Below, in pieces: positions 1-8,294 of a stretch of 64,000 bases of DNA. Source of the stretch: Paraflavitalea sp. CAU 1676. Lineage in GTDB: Bacteria > Bacteroidota > Bacteroidia > Chitinophagales > Chitinophagaceae. Location: NCBI RefSeq assembly GCF_029223285.1, contig NZ_JARHUJ010000007.1, positions 556,247-620,246 of the forward strand, written 5' to 3'. The notes below the pieces were generated by a model that saw only the letters and a list, made by a program, of their open reading frames with translations, made no database searches and had not been told where the DNA came from. The translations under genes were made by a program, and so were the position numbers. Position 1 is the first letter of the stretch, and every line of letters starts with the position of its first letter.

Positions 1-1605
1 GAAGAAAAAGCCAAATCCAATACTTCCTCCGCCATCAAAAAACTGATCGGGCTGCAACCGAAAACGGTATTACTGGTGCAACCCGATGGCAACACCATCG
101 AAGTACCGGTAACGCAGGTTCAAGTGAACGATATACTACTGGTAAAACCCGGCGAAAAGATCCCGGTCGACGGCGCCCTCACCGAAGGCACCTCGTTTGT
201 TGATGAAAGTATGATCACCGGTGAGCCCTTACCCGCTGGCAAACAATCCGGCGACCTTGTATACGCAGGCACCATCAACCAAAAAGGCAGCTTCCGCTTC
301 CGCGCCGCTAAAGTAGGCGGCGATACCCTGTTGGCACAGATCATCAAAATGGTACAGGAAGCGCAGGGCAGCAAAGCGCCCGTACAAAAACTGGTCGATA
401 AGATCGCCGGCATCTTTGTACCCATCGTCATTGGCATATCCATCCTCACCTTCATCACCTGGATGATCCTTGGCGGCGACAATGCCTTTACCCACGCCCT
501 GCTCACCGCCGTAACGGTATTGGTCATAGCCTGTCCCTGTGCCCTTGGCCTGGCCACCCCTACCGCCATCATGGTCGGTGTAGGCAAGGGAGCCGAAAAC
601 AATATCCTCATCAAGGATGCCGAAAGCCTTGAACTGGCGCACCAGGTCAACGCCCTCATCCTCGATAAAACCGGCACCATCACCGAAGGCAAGCCTTCCG
701 TTACCACCATCATCTGGAATGATGAAGTGGCACAACGCACCAAACACGAATCGATACTCTACACACTCGAACAACATTCCGAGCACCCCCTTTCGCAGGC
801 AGTAATGCATTACCTGCAGGCGCCTGTTGAATCTATTACCTACAGCCAGGTGGAAAGCATCACCGGCATGGGCATAAAAGGCAGCTTGAAAGGCACCACC
901 TGGTTAGTCGGAAACCCGCAACTGATGCAACAAGCCGGCATCACCATTGCACCCTCCCTGGCAGCTACAGCAACAAGCCTGCAGGAAGCCGCTCAAACCG
1001 TTGTCTATTTTGCCGGCAATCAACAACTGATCGCCATCATCGCGATAGCAGACAAGATCAAGGCCACGTCGCAGCAGGCCATTAACACACTGCAGCAAAA
1101 AGGAATAGAAGTGTACATGCTCACCGGCGACAATGAACATACGGCTGCCGCAGTAGCCCGCGAAACCGGCATCAAACATTATAAAGCCTCAGTAATGCCG
1201 GCCGGCAAGGCAGCCTTTGTAAAAGAACTGCAGCAAGCGGGTAAAATAGTAGCCATGGTGGGCGATGGTATCAACGACTCGCAGGCACTGGCGCAGGCCG
1301 ATGTAAGCATCGCCATGGGCAAAGGAACCGATATCGCGATGGATGTGGCGAAGATGACGCTCATCACTTCCGATCTCAACAGTATACCCAAAGCATTGGC
1401 CCTTTCCACGAAAACGGTACGCACTATCCGCCAAAACCTGTTCTGGGCCTTTATCTATAACCTAATCGGCATACCCATCGCAGCCGGTTTGCTCTACCCC
1501 ATCAACGGCTTCCTGCTCGATCCCATGATCGCTGGCGCCGCTATGGCCCTGAGCTCCGTAAGTGTCGTCACCAATAGCCTAAGACTGAAAGCAGCTAAAC
1601 TGTAA
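1..1605 (+). CDS. copA: Copper-translocating P1B-type ATPase, C-terminal part (CopA-like)
   Basis: Pumps Cu(I) out of the cytoplasm using ATP. The frame is already open at base 1, so the start and the N-terminal metal-binding domains lie outside; 534 codons remain. Visible in order: actuator loop TGEP (about residue 75), the metal-site helix IACPCALG (about 177; CPC is the P1B copper/silver signature), the phosphorylated Asp in DKTGT (about 222), the P1B-specific HP pair (EHPLSQA), TGDN and GDGINDS, then two closing helices. The next gene begins 27 nt downstream and a CopZ-like chaperone follows. The ATPase could serve detoxification or copper delivery to the cbb3 oxidase (CcoI-like); the sequence does not separate these. 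Confidence 0.93.
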   Translation, partial: EEKAKSNTSSAIKKLIGLQPKTVLLVQPDGNTIEVPVTQVQVNDILLVKPGEKIPVDGALTEGTSFVDESMITGEPLPAGKQSGDLVYAGTINQKGSFRFRAAKVGGDTLLAQIIKMVQEAQGSKAPVQKLVDKIAGIFVPIVIGISILTFITWMILGGDNAFTHALLTAVTVLVIACPCALGLATPTAIMVGVGKGAENNILIKDAESLELAHQVNALILDKTGTITEGKPSVTTIIWNDEVAQRTKHESILYTLEQHSEHPLSQAVMHYLQAPVESITYSQVESITGMGIKGSLKGTTWLVGNPQLMQQAGITIAPSLAATATSLQEAAQTVVYFAGNQQLIAIIAIADKIKATSQQAINTLQQKGIEVYMLTGDNEHTAAAVARETGIKHYKASVMPAGKAAFVKELQQAGKIVAMVGDGINDSQALAQADVSIAMGKGTDIAMDVAKMTLITSDLNSIPKALALSTKTVRTIRQNLFWAFIYNLIGIPIAAGLLYPINGFLLDPMIAGAAMALSSVSVVTNSLRLKAAKL

Positions 1606-1632
1606 CCAAACCCTATCCGATAGCATCAACTA

Positions 1633-2664
1633 ATGAACAACGCCTATACCTGGAGAGCAGCCGCCGTTATCCGCGAAACCCACGACACCGTCACCGTGGT
1701 CTTCGATACCGGCGGCGCTTTCTTTACTTATCACCCCGGACAATACATCAGCCTCACCCTGCTCATCGACGGCGAACCGGTAACGAGGGCCTACTCCCTC
1801 AGCTCTTCGCCCAACTCGGCACAGCCCCCGGCCATCACCGTGAAAAAAATTACCGGCGGCATCATGAGTACGCACATCGTAGAGCAGGCACACAGTATCC
1901 GGCATTGGCGGGTGGAGGGACCTTTCGGATCCTTTACACCGCCACCCGGTAAGCATTTTGTATTGATGGCCGGCGGGAGCGGCATCACACCGCTTTATTC
2001 GATCGCCAACCACCTGCTGCGACAATCCCCTGCCATCAACATCACCCTGCTGTATAGCTGCCGGTCACAAGCCGATATCATATTCGCCAGGCAGCTGGAA
2101 CAATGGCAACACCTGTATCCGGGTCGCACCCAAACCTTTATCGCCCTCTCTGCCGGTCAGGATACGGACCACCCACACTTACCAGGCAGAATGAACAAAT
2201 TGCTGGTAAAGAAACTGCTGCGCAAAGCAGAAGCCCTGCCAACGCCGGCTACGCATTACTTTCTCTGCGGACCAGATGGCCTTATGGAGCAATACGAAGC
2301 AGCCCTGGCCGCTATCGAAGTACCCGCCACTAATATCTTCCGCGAAAGGTTCAATCCTGAAACCATCGCTACGGCACAACTGCCGCAGCAGGTACATGAA
2401 GTAATGCTGCACTATTACGAGCGCTCAAACCTGCTCGAAGTGCAGCCGGGCAACACAATATTGACAACCGCTCTCGGCGAAGGAGTCCCCATTCCCTATT
2501 CCTGCAAAACAGGCACCTGTGGTAAATGCGCCGGTAAACTAGTGGCCGGCCACATCACCATGCCCGCCAACTATGCCCTCGGGGCCGAACAGCTACAGGA
2601 AGGCATGATCCTGCTGTGCCAAAGCTATCCGCTCAACGACGATGTGACCATCGAGATCGGTTAA
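1633..2664 (+). CDS. Ferredoxin-NADP reductase-like flavoprotein with C-terminal 2Fe-2S domain (PaaE/Hmp-reductase type)
   Basis: Cytosolic NAD(P)H-dependent electron transfer protein of 343 residues. The N-terminal FAD barrel has the RAYSLSS motif (about residue 55). The NAD-binding domain has AGGSGITPL (about 115) and LCGPDGLM (about 215). The C-terminal plant-type ferredoxin domain shows CKTGTCGKC and a distal LCQ cysteine (about 293-333), the usual four ligands. Domain order is that of phenylacetyl-CoA epoxidase reductase PaaE. No paa genes are nearby, and it sits between copA and a copper chaperone, so a role in redox handling around metal stress is an inference. Electron acceptor unknown. 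Confidence 0.85.
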   Translation: MNNAYTWRAAAVIRETHDTVTVVFDTGGAFFTYHPGQYISLTLLIDGEPVTRAYSLSSSPNSAQPPAITVKKITGGIMSTHIVEQAHSIRHWRVEGPFGSFTPPPGKHFVLMAGGSGITPLYSIANHLLRQSPAINITLLYSCRSQADIIFARQLEQWQHLYPGRTQTFIALSAGQDTDHPHLPGRMNKLLVKKLLRKAEALPTPATHYFLCGPDGLMEQYEAALAAIEVPATNIFRERFNPETIATAQLPQQVHEVMLHYYERSNLLEVQPGNTILTTALGEGVPIPYSCKTGTCGKCAGKLVAGHITMPANYALGAEQLQEGMILLCQSYPLNDDVTIEIG

Positions 2665-2771
2665 CTGAAAATTATGTACAAAACGACCTTAATCCTGTAA
2701 AAGGGAGGCCAGGCAGCCAGGGTAACTTTACATCAGCAAACAAAGCAATTAATAACATTAATAGATAGAAC

Positions 2772-2984
2772 ATGAAAACAGTACAATTCAAAACGAATAT
2801 CAAATGCACCGGCTGTTTGGGTAAAGTAACACCCGGACTCAATGAAACAGCCGGAGAAGACAATTGGGAAGTAGATCTTCAATCACTTGATAAAGTATTG
2901 ACCATATCGGCAGATGATATCAATGAAACGAAGATCCGGGAAGCAGTCGAGAAAGCAGGCTACAAAGCAGAAAAGCTCCATTAA
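2772..2984 (+). CDS. Small heavy-metal-associated (HMA) copper chaperone, CopZ-like
   Basis: A 70-residue single-domain ferredoxin-like HMA protein. The metal-binding pair is in KCTGCLGKV (about residues 12-20), giving the CxxC of this family, and the C-terminal half carries the expected YKAE strand. Such proteins carry Cu(I) to P1B ATPases, and one is encoded about 1.2 kb upstream. The reading is separated from the reductase by 107 nt, in which TAACTTTA (2730-2737) resembles a Bacteroidota -7 box, so it may have its own promoter. The minus-strand ORF over this gene is a shadow. Confidence 0.82.
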   Translation: MKTVQFKTNIKCTGCLGKVTPGLNETAGEDNWEVDLQSLDKVLTISADDINETKIREAVEKAGYKAEKLH

Positions 2985-3018
2985 GGCACTCAGTAAGGTT
3001 TAGTTAACAGTATCAATG

Positions 3019-3045
3019 ATAAATGGCCGCATAGCGGCCATTTAT
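3019..3045. terminator. Perfect hairpin after the copper chaperone gene
   Basis: ATAAATGGCCGC, loop ATA, GCGGCCATTTAT: a 12-bp perfect stem 35 nt after the chaperone stop. No long T run follows, so it may act as a weak terminator or as an mRNA 3' stabiliser. Confidence 0.5.
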
Positions 3046-3105
3046 GGCTCATTAAAATATAAAACACCCTGAAAATTATATAACCCGGGCTTAACTCCTT
3101 AGGAC

Positions 3106-3113
3106 TACATTTG
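3106..3113 (+). promoter_or_regulatory. Bacteroidota -7 box TACATTTG upstream of the HYC_CC_PP gene
   Basis: TACATTTG matches the TAnnTTTG consensus of the Bacteroidota primary sigma factor and ends 8 nt before the ATG at 3122, implying a very short leader. No clear TTTG -33 element is seen at the usual distance. Confidence 0.45.
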
Positions 3114-3121
3114 TAACTGGA

Positions 3122-3529
3122 ATGAAAAAATTCATCGTTGCTATATTATCCATCCTCTACATCAGCTCGGCTGCGGGCGCTACCGTGCACCTGCACTATT
3201 GCATGGGTAAGCTCGTAGACATGGGCCTCTGGCACGGAAAGGCACCCAAATGCAGCAACTGTGAATCGAAGAAAAAGATGGCCGCCACCTGCAGCAAAAA
3301 ATGCTGCAAGGATAAACACCAGCAGGTAAAAGTTCCCAAAGACCAGAAAACGGCGGCAACTGTTGCCTTCGAAGGGATGCACCTCAGCGCCATTGCGCTG
3401 CCGGCAAAATACCCTGTACTGCCCGAGGCCATCGTACTGGCCGAAAAATTCGCCTACCCACCTTCGAATGCTCCCCCGCAAGAAGGAACCGGCAAGCTAT
3501 ACCTGCTCCACAGCATCTTCCTTATTTGA
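3122..3529 (+). CDS. HYC_CC_PP family small exported protein
   Basis: A 135-residue protein with an N-terminal signal peptide (about residues 1-20, ending near SSAAGA). It shows the motifs that name this Bacteroidota family: HLHYC, a CSNC pair, KKCCKDKH, and a proline pair near the C-terminus (YPPS). Family function is not established; members are regularly found beside copper and heavy-metal resistance genes, as here. The cysteine/histidine content would suit metal binding in the periplasm, but that is inference. Confidence 0.8.
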   Translation: MKKFIVAILSILYISSAAGATVHLHYCMGKLVDMGLWHGKAPKCSNCESKKKMAATCSKKCCKDKHQQVKVPKDQKTAATVAFEGMHLSAIALPAKYPVLPEAIVLAEKFAYPPSNAPPQEGTGKLYLLHSIFLI

Positions 3530-3552
3530 TACAGCCTCCTCTCCGGCATTGC

Positions 3553-3595
3553 CTTCAGCAATATAGCTGAAGCGCCTCTGTGGGTTTCACCCACA
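3553..3595. terminator. Two tandem hairpins between the HYC_CC_PP and beta-propeller genes
   Basis: CTTCAGC (3553-3559) pairs with GCTGAAG (3566-3572), and TGTGGGT (3579-3585) pairs with ACCCACA (3589-3595). Both stems are perfect 7-mers. The second is followed only by a short T4 after several bases, so intrinsic termination is possible rather than certain. Confidence 0.4.
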
Positions 3596-3632
3596 CCATC
3601 TCCTTTTACAGTACAATAAAACATGTTGTTTT

Positions 3633-4319
3633 ATGCAATTCAACCTGCGCACAGTAGCCATGGCTACCGGCTTTGCTATACTTATTGCTACCATCGCCAT
3701 TTCATGCCGTCAGCATAAAATGGATGATAGGAAGATGACGGAAAAGAACATCAACTATCCCGCAGCCTATATCGTAAATGGCGAAAGCAATACTTTATCG
3801 GTCATCAAACTTCAAACCAATACCCTCACCGATACCATCGAACTAATGGGCCCCGGAGCCGATATGCCCATGTGGCCACACCACATCTACCAACAACAAC
3901 AGCGCCTGGCTGTAGGTGTGCCGGGCATGGACCTCAGTGAAGGTCATGCAGGCGGTATGGCCGGTATGAAAGGAAAGGTATTGGTACTCGATGCCTTAAA
4001 AGGCACCGTGGTAAAAGACCTGGAACTTCCGGCCATGAACCACAATGCTACCTTTTCACCCAACGGCCTCGAACTGTGGACATCGCAAATGGAAACCAGT
4101 GGTAAAGTACTGGTGTACGATGCCTCCAGCTGGCAACTCAAAAACACGATCAACGTGGGCAAACAACCGGCCGAGGTCACCTTTTCGGCCGACGGACTTA
4201 CTGCCTACGTCACCAACCAAATGGCAGCCAGCGTATCCGTCGTAGATGTAAAGAACCATGCTGTGATAAAAAACATTGCGGTAGGTAAGAAACCGAACGG
4301 CATTGTTATCAGGCAATAA
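3633..4319 (+). CDS. YncE/YVTN-type beta-propeller lipoprotein
   Basis: 228 residues with a lipoprotein-like signal (hydrophobic run ending ISCRQ, Cys about residue 24). Repeated blade signatures follow: AYIVNGESNTLSVI, KVLVLDALKGTVVK, KVLVYDASSWQLKNTI, AYVTNQMAASVSVVDV. These are YncE-like periplasmic propeller blades of uncertain function. At about five blades the protein is shorter than the usual seven-bladed YncE. It lies between two exported copper-island proteins and probably belongs with them; a binding or scaffold role is inferred. Confidence 0.75.
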   Translation: MQFNLRTVAMATGFAILIATIAISCRQHKMDDRKMTEKNINYPAAYIVNGESNTLSVIKLQTNTLTDTIELMGPGADMPMWPHHIYQQQQRLAVGVPGMDLSEGHAGGMAGMKGKVLVLDALKGTVVKDLELPAMNHNATFSPNGLELWTSQMETSGKVLVYDASSWQLKNTINVGKQPAEVTFSADGLTAYVTNQMAASVSVVDVKNHAVIKNIAVGKKPNGIVIRQ

Positions 4320-4358
4320 ACTTCACCCGTATTCAACAACCCAATAAAAATTAAACAA

Positions 4359-4985
4359 ATGAAACACCTCTTCATCAGTGCAATGGCCCTAAGCACCCTG
4401 TTCATCGCAGCTTGCGGCAACAACGAAACAGCCTCAGCCGATCACACCCAACACGACCAGGCCGCAAAAAAAGACAGCGTAGCCGCCGAACCGGCACCGG
4501 CCAACCTCGCCACCATATCTCACCGCTTTACCCAGGTGGATGCACAGCTGAGTACTGCCCTTGAAACGATATGGCAGCATTACTACCATATCCAGTTTGC
4601 CCTCTCGAAAGATGATGCCAACGAAGCAGGCAATGGCGGCCTCGCGCTGGCAGAAGCCATGGCCAAAGTAAACAAAGCCACCATGCCGGCCGACCAAAAA
4701 GCCCTGTATGAGAAGAACGAGGAAGACCTGCGTATGCACGCACAGCATATGGCAGAGAACACCGGCAACATCAAACACCAGCGCGAGCATTTCCAGAAAA
4801 TGAGTGCCGATGTATATGATCTGCTGAAAGGTTTTGGGGCCGGCAACCCTGTTTATAAAACCTATTGCCCGATGGCCTTCAACAACAAAGGCGCTTTCTG
4901 GATCAGCACTGCAACCGAAGTAAAGAATCCCTATTTCGGGAAAGACATGCTCACCTGCGGCGAGGTGCAGGAACTCATCAAATAA
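4359..4985 (+). CDS. DUF3347 domain lipoprotein
   Basis: 208 residues. The signal ends at LFIAACGNN, so a lipidated Cys (about residue 20) is likely, followed by a charged low-complexity linker. The rest is a helical domain with the DUF3347 tail: YCPMAF, a GAFW turn, and NPYFGKDMLTCG. DUF3347 domains often occur fused to or next to CusB-type adaptors. The paired cysteines (YCPM and LTCG) and the His-rich helix suggest metal binding, though this is unproven. It is followed by hairpins and then the RND pump. Confidence 0.8.
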   Translation: MKHLFISAMALSTLFIAACGNNETASADHTQHDQAAKKDSVAAEPAPANLATISHRFTQVDAQLSTALETIWQHYYHIQFALSKDDANEAGNGGLALAEAMAKVNKATMPADQKALYEKNEEDLRMHAQHMAENTGNIKHQREHFQKMSADVYDLLKGFGAGNPVYKTYCPMAFNNKGAFWISTATEVKNPYFGKDMLTCGEVQELIK

Positions 4986-5001
4986 ATAACCGCCTCCGGA
5001 T

Positions 5002-5029
5002 GCCGGCATTGTTGACAAGCAATGCCGGC
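5002..5029. terminator. 10-bp-stem hairpin between the DUF3347 and cusA genes
   Basis: GCCGGCATTG (5002-5011) and CAATGCCGGC (5020-5029) are exact reverse complements around an 8-nt loop, 17 nt after the DUF3347 stop. There is no U tract, so it may be an attenuator or processing site rather than a full terminator. Confidence 0.45.
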
Positions 5030-5032
5030 CAA

Positions 5033-5048
5033 CCGGAAAGCTTTCCGG
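5033..5048. promoter_or_regulatory. Perfect 16-bp palindrome upstream of cusA
   Basis: CCGGAAAGCTTTCCGG reads identically on both strands and ends 19 nt before the cusA ATG. It could be an operator or part of an RNA structure with the neighbouring hairpin. Confidence 0.35.
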
Positions 5049-5067
5049 CAATCTACAAACCTACCCC

Positions 5068-6360
5068 ATGGTACACCGCATTATAGAATGGAGTTTAAAG
5101 AACCGGTTTATCGTACTGGCATTATCGGCCGCCCTGTTTATAGCAGGTCTCTTTGCAGTGAAGAAAAACCCGATCGATGCCATACCCGACTTATCGGAAA
5201 ACCAGGTGATCGTATTCACCGAATGGATGGGCCGCAGTCCGCAGCTCATCGAAGACCAGGTCACCTACCCGCTCGTTACCAGCCTGCAAGGCATGCCGCG
5301 CATTAAATACGTCAGAGGCAGCTCCATGTTTGGCATGAGCTTTATCTATGTCATCTTTAACGACGATGTAGATATCTACTGGGCCAGGGAAAGGGTATTG
5401 GAAAGACTGAGCACCGTATCACGCAACCTTCCTGCGGGCGTAGCACCCCAACTGGGCCCGGATGGTACCGGCGTAGGCCATATACTCTGGTACACGCTCG
5501 ATGCTCCGGCCGTCGATCTGGGAGAGCAGCGCGCCTTGCAGGACTGGTACATCAAATTCGCCCTCCAGAATGTAGAAGGCGTCAGCGAAATAGCTTCGTT
5601 CGGCGGTTTCCAAAAGCAATACCAGGTCACCATCGATCCCAACAAGCTCCTGTATTACCGCCTCACGGTGGCCGATGTGATCAACGCCATACGCACCAAC
5701 AACAATGAAACAGGCGGGCGCAAATTTGAGCTCAGCGATATCGGCTACATCATCAAAACAGCCGGCTACCTGAAAAGCATGGAGGAGATTCAAAACATCT
5801 CCATCAAAGATCAAAACAGCATACCCATCCGCATAGCCGATGTAGCTACGGTGCAAATGACCGGCGAAACCCGGCTGGGTATATTCGACCAGGATGGAGC
5901 CGGCGAACGCGTGGGAGGCATCGTTGTGATGCGTTACGGCGAAAATGCAGCCGCCGTGATCGACCGGGTCAAGGCCAAAATGAAAGAAGTAGCCAAAGGC
6001 CTGCCCGACAAAGTGAAGTTCGATATCGTCTATGACCGCGGTAAACTCATCACCGAATCCATCGACTCCATCAAGCGAACACTTATTGAAGAAATGATCG
6101 TGGTATCGCTCGTCGTGCTCCTATTCCTGTTTCACTGGCGCAGTGCTGTCAGCATCCTGATACAAATACCCATCACACTCGCTGCCAGTTTCCTGTTGCT
6201 GAATGCCTTTGGTATATCCTCCAATATCATGTCGCTGACCGGCATAGCGCTCGCCATCGGCGTTATTGTCGACAACGGGATCATCATGAGTGAGAACGCT
6301 TATAAGCAGCTTTCGGAACGCTATGGCAACTGGTTACAACAAAACAAACAATCCGTTTAA
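5068..6360 (+). CDS. cusA: CusA-type RND heavy-metal efflux pump, N-terminal half (TM1-TM4)
   Basis: The inner-membrane, proton-driven pump of the CusCBA type. This 430-residue ORF holds TM1 (about 11-31), the first periplasmic lobe (PDLSENQV, GMPRIKYVRG, YVIFNDDVDIYWARERV), TM2-TM3 and TM4 with the conserved acidic helix GVIVDNGIIMSEN (about 397-409). It stops at a TAA in the cytoplasmic TM4-TM5 loop. A full CusA runs to about 1,050 residues. The rest is encoded by the next ORF two nucleotides further on, in the -1 frame relative to this one. Either a one-base lesion has split the gene or the pump is made as two polypeptides. Confidence 0.85.
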   Translation: MVHRIIEWSLKNRFIVLALSAALFIAGLFAVKKNPIDAIPDLSENQVIVFTEWMGRSPQLIEDQVTYPLVTSLQGMPRIKYVRGSSMFGMSFIYVIFNDDVDIYWARERVLERLSTVSRNLPAGVAPQLGPDGTGVGHILWYTLDAPAVDLGEQRALQDWYIKFALQNVEGVSEIASFGGFQKQYQVTIDPNKLLYYRLTVADVINAIRTNNNETGGRKFELSDIGYIIKTAGYLKSMEEIQNISIKDQNSIPIRIADVATVQMTGETRLGIFDQDGAGERVGGIVVMRYGENAAAVIDRVKAKMKEVAKGLPDKVKFDIVYDRGKLITESIDSIKRTLIEEMIVVSLVVLLFLFHWRSAVSILIQIPITLAASFLLLNAFGISSNIMSLTGIALAIGVIVDNGIIMSENAYKQLSERYGNWLQQNKQSV

Positions 6361-6362
6361 CA

Positions 6363-8294
6363 ATGAACTGGTTCAAAAAGAAACAAAAGCAGGCGCCCTG
6401 GATCACGGAAGAAGAAAGATTACGGGTGATAGAGCAATCCAGCAAGCAGGTATCGCGCGGCGTATTCTTTGCCACCGTGATCATCATTACCTCCTTCCTG
6501 CCCGTATTCCTGCTTACCGGACAGGAAGGGAAACTCTTTCATCCGCTCGCCTGGACCAAGACCTTCATCATGATCGTCGATGCGCTGCTGGTCATTACCC
6601 TGGCGCCCGTGTTGATCTCCTTCTTCATGAAAGGCAAATTCAGGCCCGATCATGCCAACCCGGTCAACCGCCTGCTCGAAAAACTGTATACCCCGGTGAT
6701 CAGGGTCGTACTCAAATGGCGCAAGACAACACTGGCCATCAATATCATCGCCCTCATCATCACTATACCCTTGCTACGTTCCCTGGGCTCGGAGTTCATG
6801 CCGCCGCTTGACGAACAAAGCATCCTCTTTATGCCCGTTACCCTGCCCGATGTGTCGAACGCAGAGGCCAAACGCATTTTGCAGGTGCAGGACAAGATCA
6901 TTAAATCGGTGCCGGAAGTGGACAAGGTATTGGGCAAAGCAGGACGCGCCAGCACCGCCACCGACAACTCGCCCATCAGCATGATCGAAACCATCATCAT
7001 GCTAAAGCCACGTTCACAATGGCGCAAAGACATTACGAAGAAAGACATCATCAATGAACTCGATGCCAAATTGCAGATACCCGGTGTTGTGAATGGCTGG
7101 ACGCAACCCATCATCAACCGCATCAACATGCTCGCCACAGGTATACGTACCGATGTCGGTGTAAAGGTCTATGGGCAACAACTCGATACCATTGCCGCCG
7201 TTTCAGCGCGCGTAAAGAAAGCATTGGAAGGAACGCCCGGCATCAGCGACCTGTTCGTTGAACCCATCAACGGTGGCAAGTACCTCTCCATCATTCCCCG
7301 CAGGCCCGATCTCAACCGCTATGGCCTCAGCATCGACAACGTCAACCAAACGATCGAATCGGCGCTTGGCGGCAGCCCCATCGGCAATACCGTCGAAGGA
7401 CGGCAGCGCTTCTCCATCAGCGTTCGGCTGGCGCAGGATTACCGCAACAGTGTAGAACGCATCAAGCGGATACCACTCACGGCGCCCGGCTTTGGCGAGG
7501 TACCCCTCTCGGCTGTTGCCGATATCGGCTTCGAAGACGGCCCTCCCATGATCACCTCCGAAAACGCGCTGCTGCGCGGTGCCGTATTGTTCAATGTACG
7601 CGACCGCGACCTCGGCAGCACCGTGCGGGAAGCAGTCGACAAACTCAATAATACCAAAGGCCTGCTGCCGCAAGGATATTATGTGGAATGGAGCGGCCAG
7701 TATGAAAACCTTATCCGCGGCCAACAAACATTGCTCTGGATAGCCCCCATCGTACTGGTAATCATTTTTTTCTCGCTCTACTTCGCCTTTCACTCCCTGC
7801 GCGAAGCGTTTCTGAGCCTTATCACCGTGCCCTTCGCCCTTATCGGCGGCGCTTACATGATCTACCTCTATGGCGTAAATCTCTCGGTAGCCGTAGCCGT
7901 AGGCTTCATCGCCCTCTTCGGCATCGCCGTGGAAACAGGTATCGTTATGGTCATCTACCTCAACGACGCCATGCAGCAGCTCGTGAAAAAGAAAGGCAAC
8001 TCGCGGGAAACGATCAGCCGGGAAGACCTGAAGGAATATGTGATGCAGGGAGCAGCGAAGCGGTTGCGCCCCAAACTGATGACGGTATGCGTGTCTTTGT
8101 TTGGCCTGGTACCCGTACTCTGGGCCACCGGCGTAGGCACCGACGTGATGAAGCCCATCGTATTACCGATGATCGGAGGCGTACTCACCTCCTCTATCCA
8201 TATACTGCTGGTAACACCGCTCATCTTCCTCATGAGCAAAGAATATGAACTGCGTAAGTACGGAAAACTGGAGATACATGAAACACATCATTAA
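6363..8294 (+). CDS. cusA: CusA-type RND heavy-metal efflux pump, C-terminal half (TM5-TM12)
   Basis: 643 residues that continue CusA. A charged loop (ITEEERLRVIEQ) is followed by TM5-TM6 with SFLPVFLLTGQEGKLFHP, the second periplasmic lobe (GSEFMPPLDE, GMYG-like VKVYGQQL, FDRP-type PRRPDLNRYGL), and TM8-TM12 ending in a KRLRPKLMT stretch. Its ATG lies two nucleotides after the TAA of the first half, an arrangement that would allow reinitiation. No Shine-Dalgarno is visible. Together the two ORFs make a complete 1,073-codon CusA with no missing region. The outer-membrane channel gene overlaps its 3' end by 17 nt. Confidence 0.85.
   Translation: MNWFKKKQKQAPWITEEERLRVIEQSSKQVSRGVFFATVIIITSFLPVFLLTGQEGKLFHPLAWTKTFIMIVDALLVITLAPVLISFFMKGKFRPDHANPVNRLLEKLYTPVIRVVLKWRKTTLAINIIALIITIPLLRSLGSEFMPPLDEQSILFMPVTLPDVSNAEAKRILQVQDKIIKSVPEVDKVLGKAGRASTATDNSPISMIETIIMLKPRSQWRKDITKKDIINELDAKLQIPGVVNGWTQPIINRINMLATGIRTDVGVKVYGQQLDTIAAVSARVKKALEGTPGISDLFVEPINGGKYLSIIPRRPDLNRYGLSIDNVNQTIESALGGSPIGNTVEGRQRFSISVRLAQDYRNSVERIKRIPLTAPGFGEVPLSAVADIGFEDGPPMITSENALLRGAVLFNVRDRDLGSTVREAVDKLNNTKGLLPQGYYVEWSGQYENLIRGQQTLLWIAPIVLVIIFFSLYFAFHSLREAFLSLITVPFALIGGAYMIYLYGVNLSVAVAVGFIALFGIAVETGIVMVIYLNDAMQQLVKKKGNSRETISREDLKEYVMQGAAKRLRPKLMTVCVSLFGLVPVLWATGVGTDVMKPIVLPMIGGVLTSSIHILLVTPLIFLMSKEYELRKYGKLEIHETHH

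Noticed and set aside
1633..2664. Flavohaemoglobin Hmp
   Set aside because: The globin domain is absent and a 2Fe-2S domain lies at the C-terminus instead.
6340..6365. Programmed -1 frameshift joining the two CusA halves
   Set aside because: The needed shift is -1, but no X-XXY-YYZ slippery heptamer and no clear downstream hairpin are present before the TAA.
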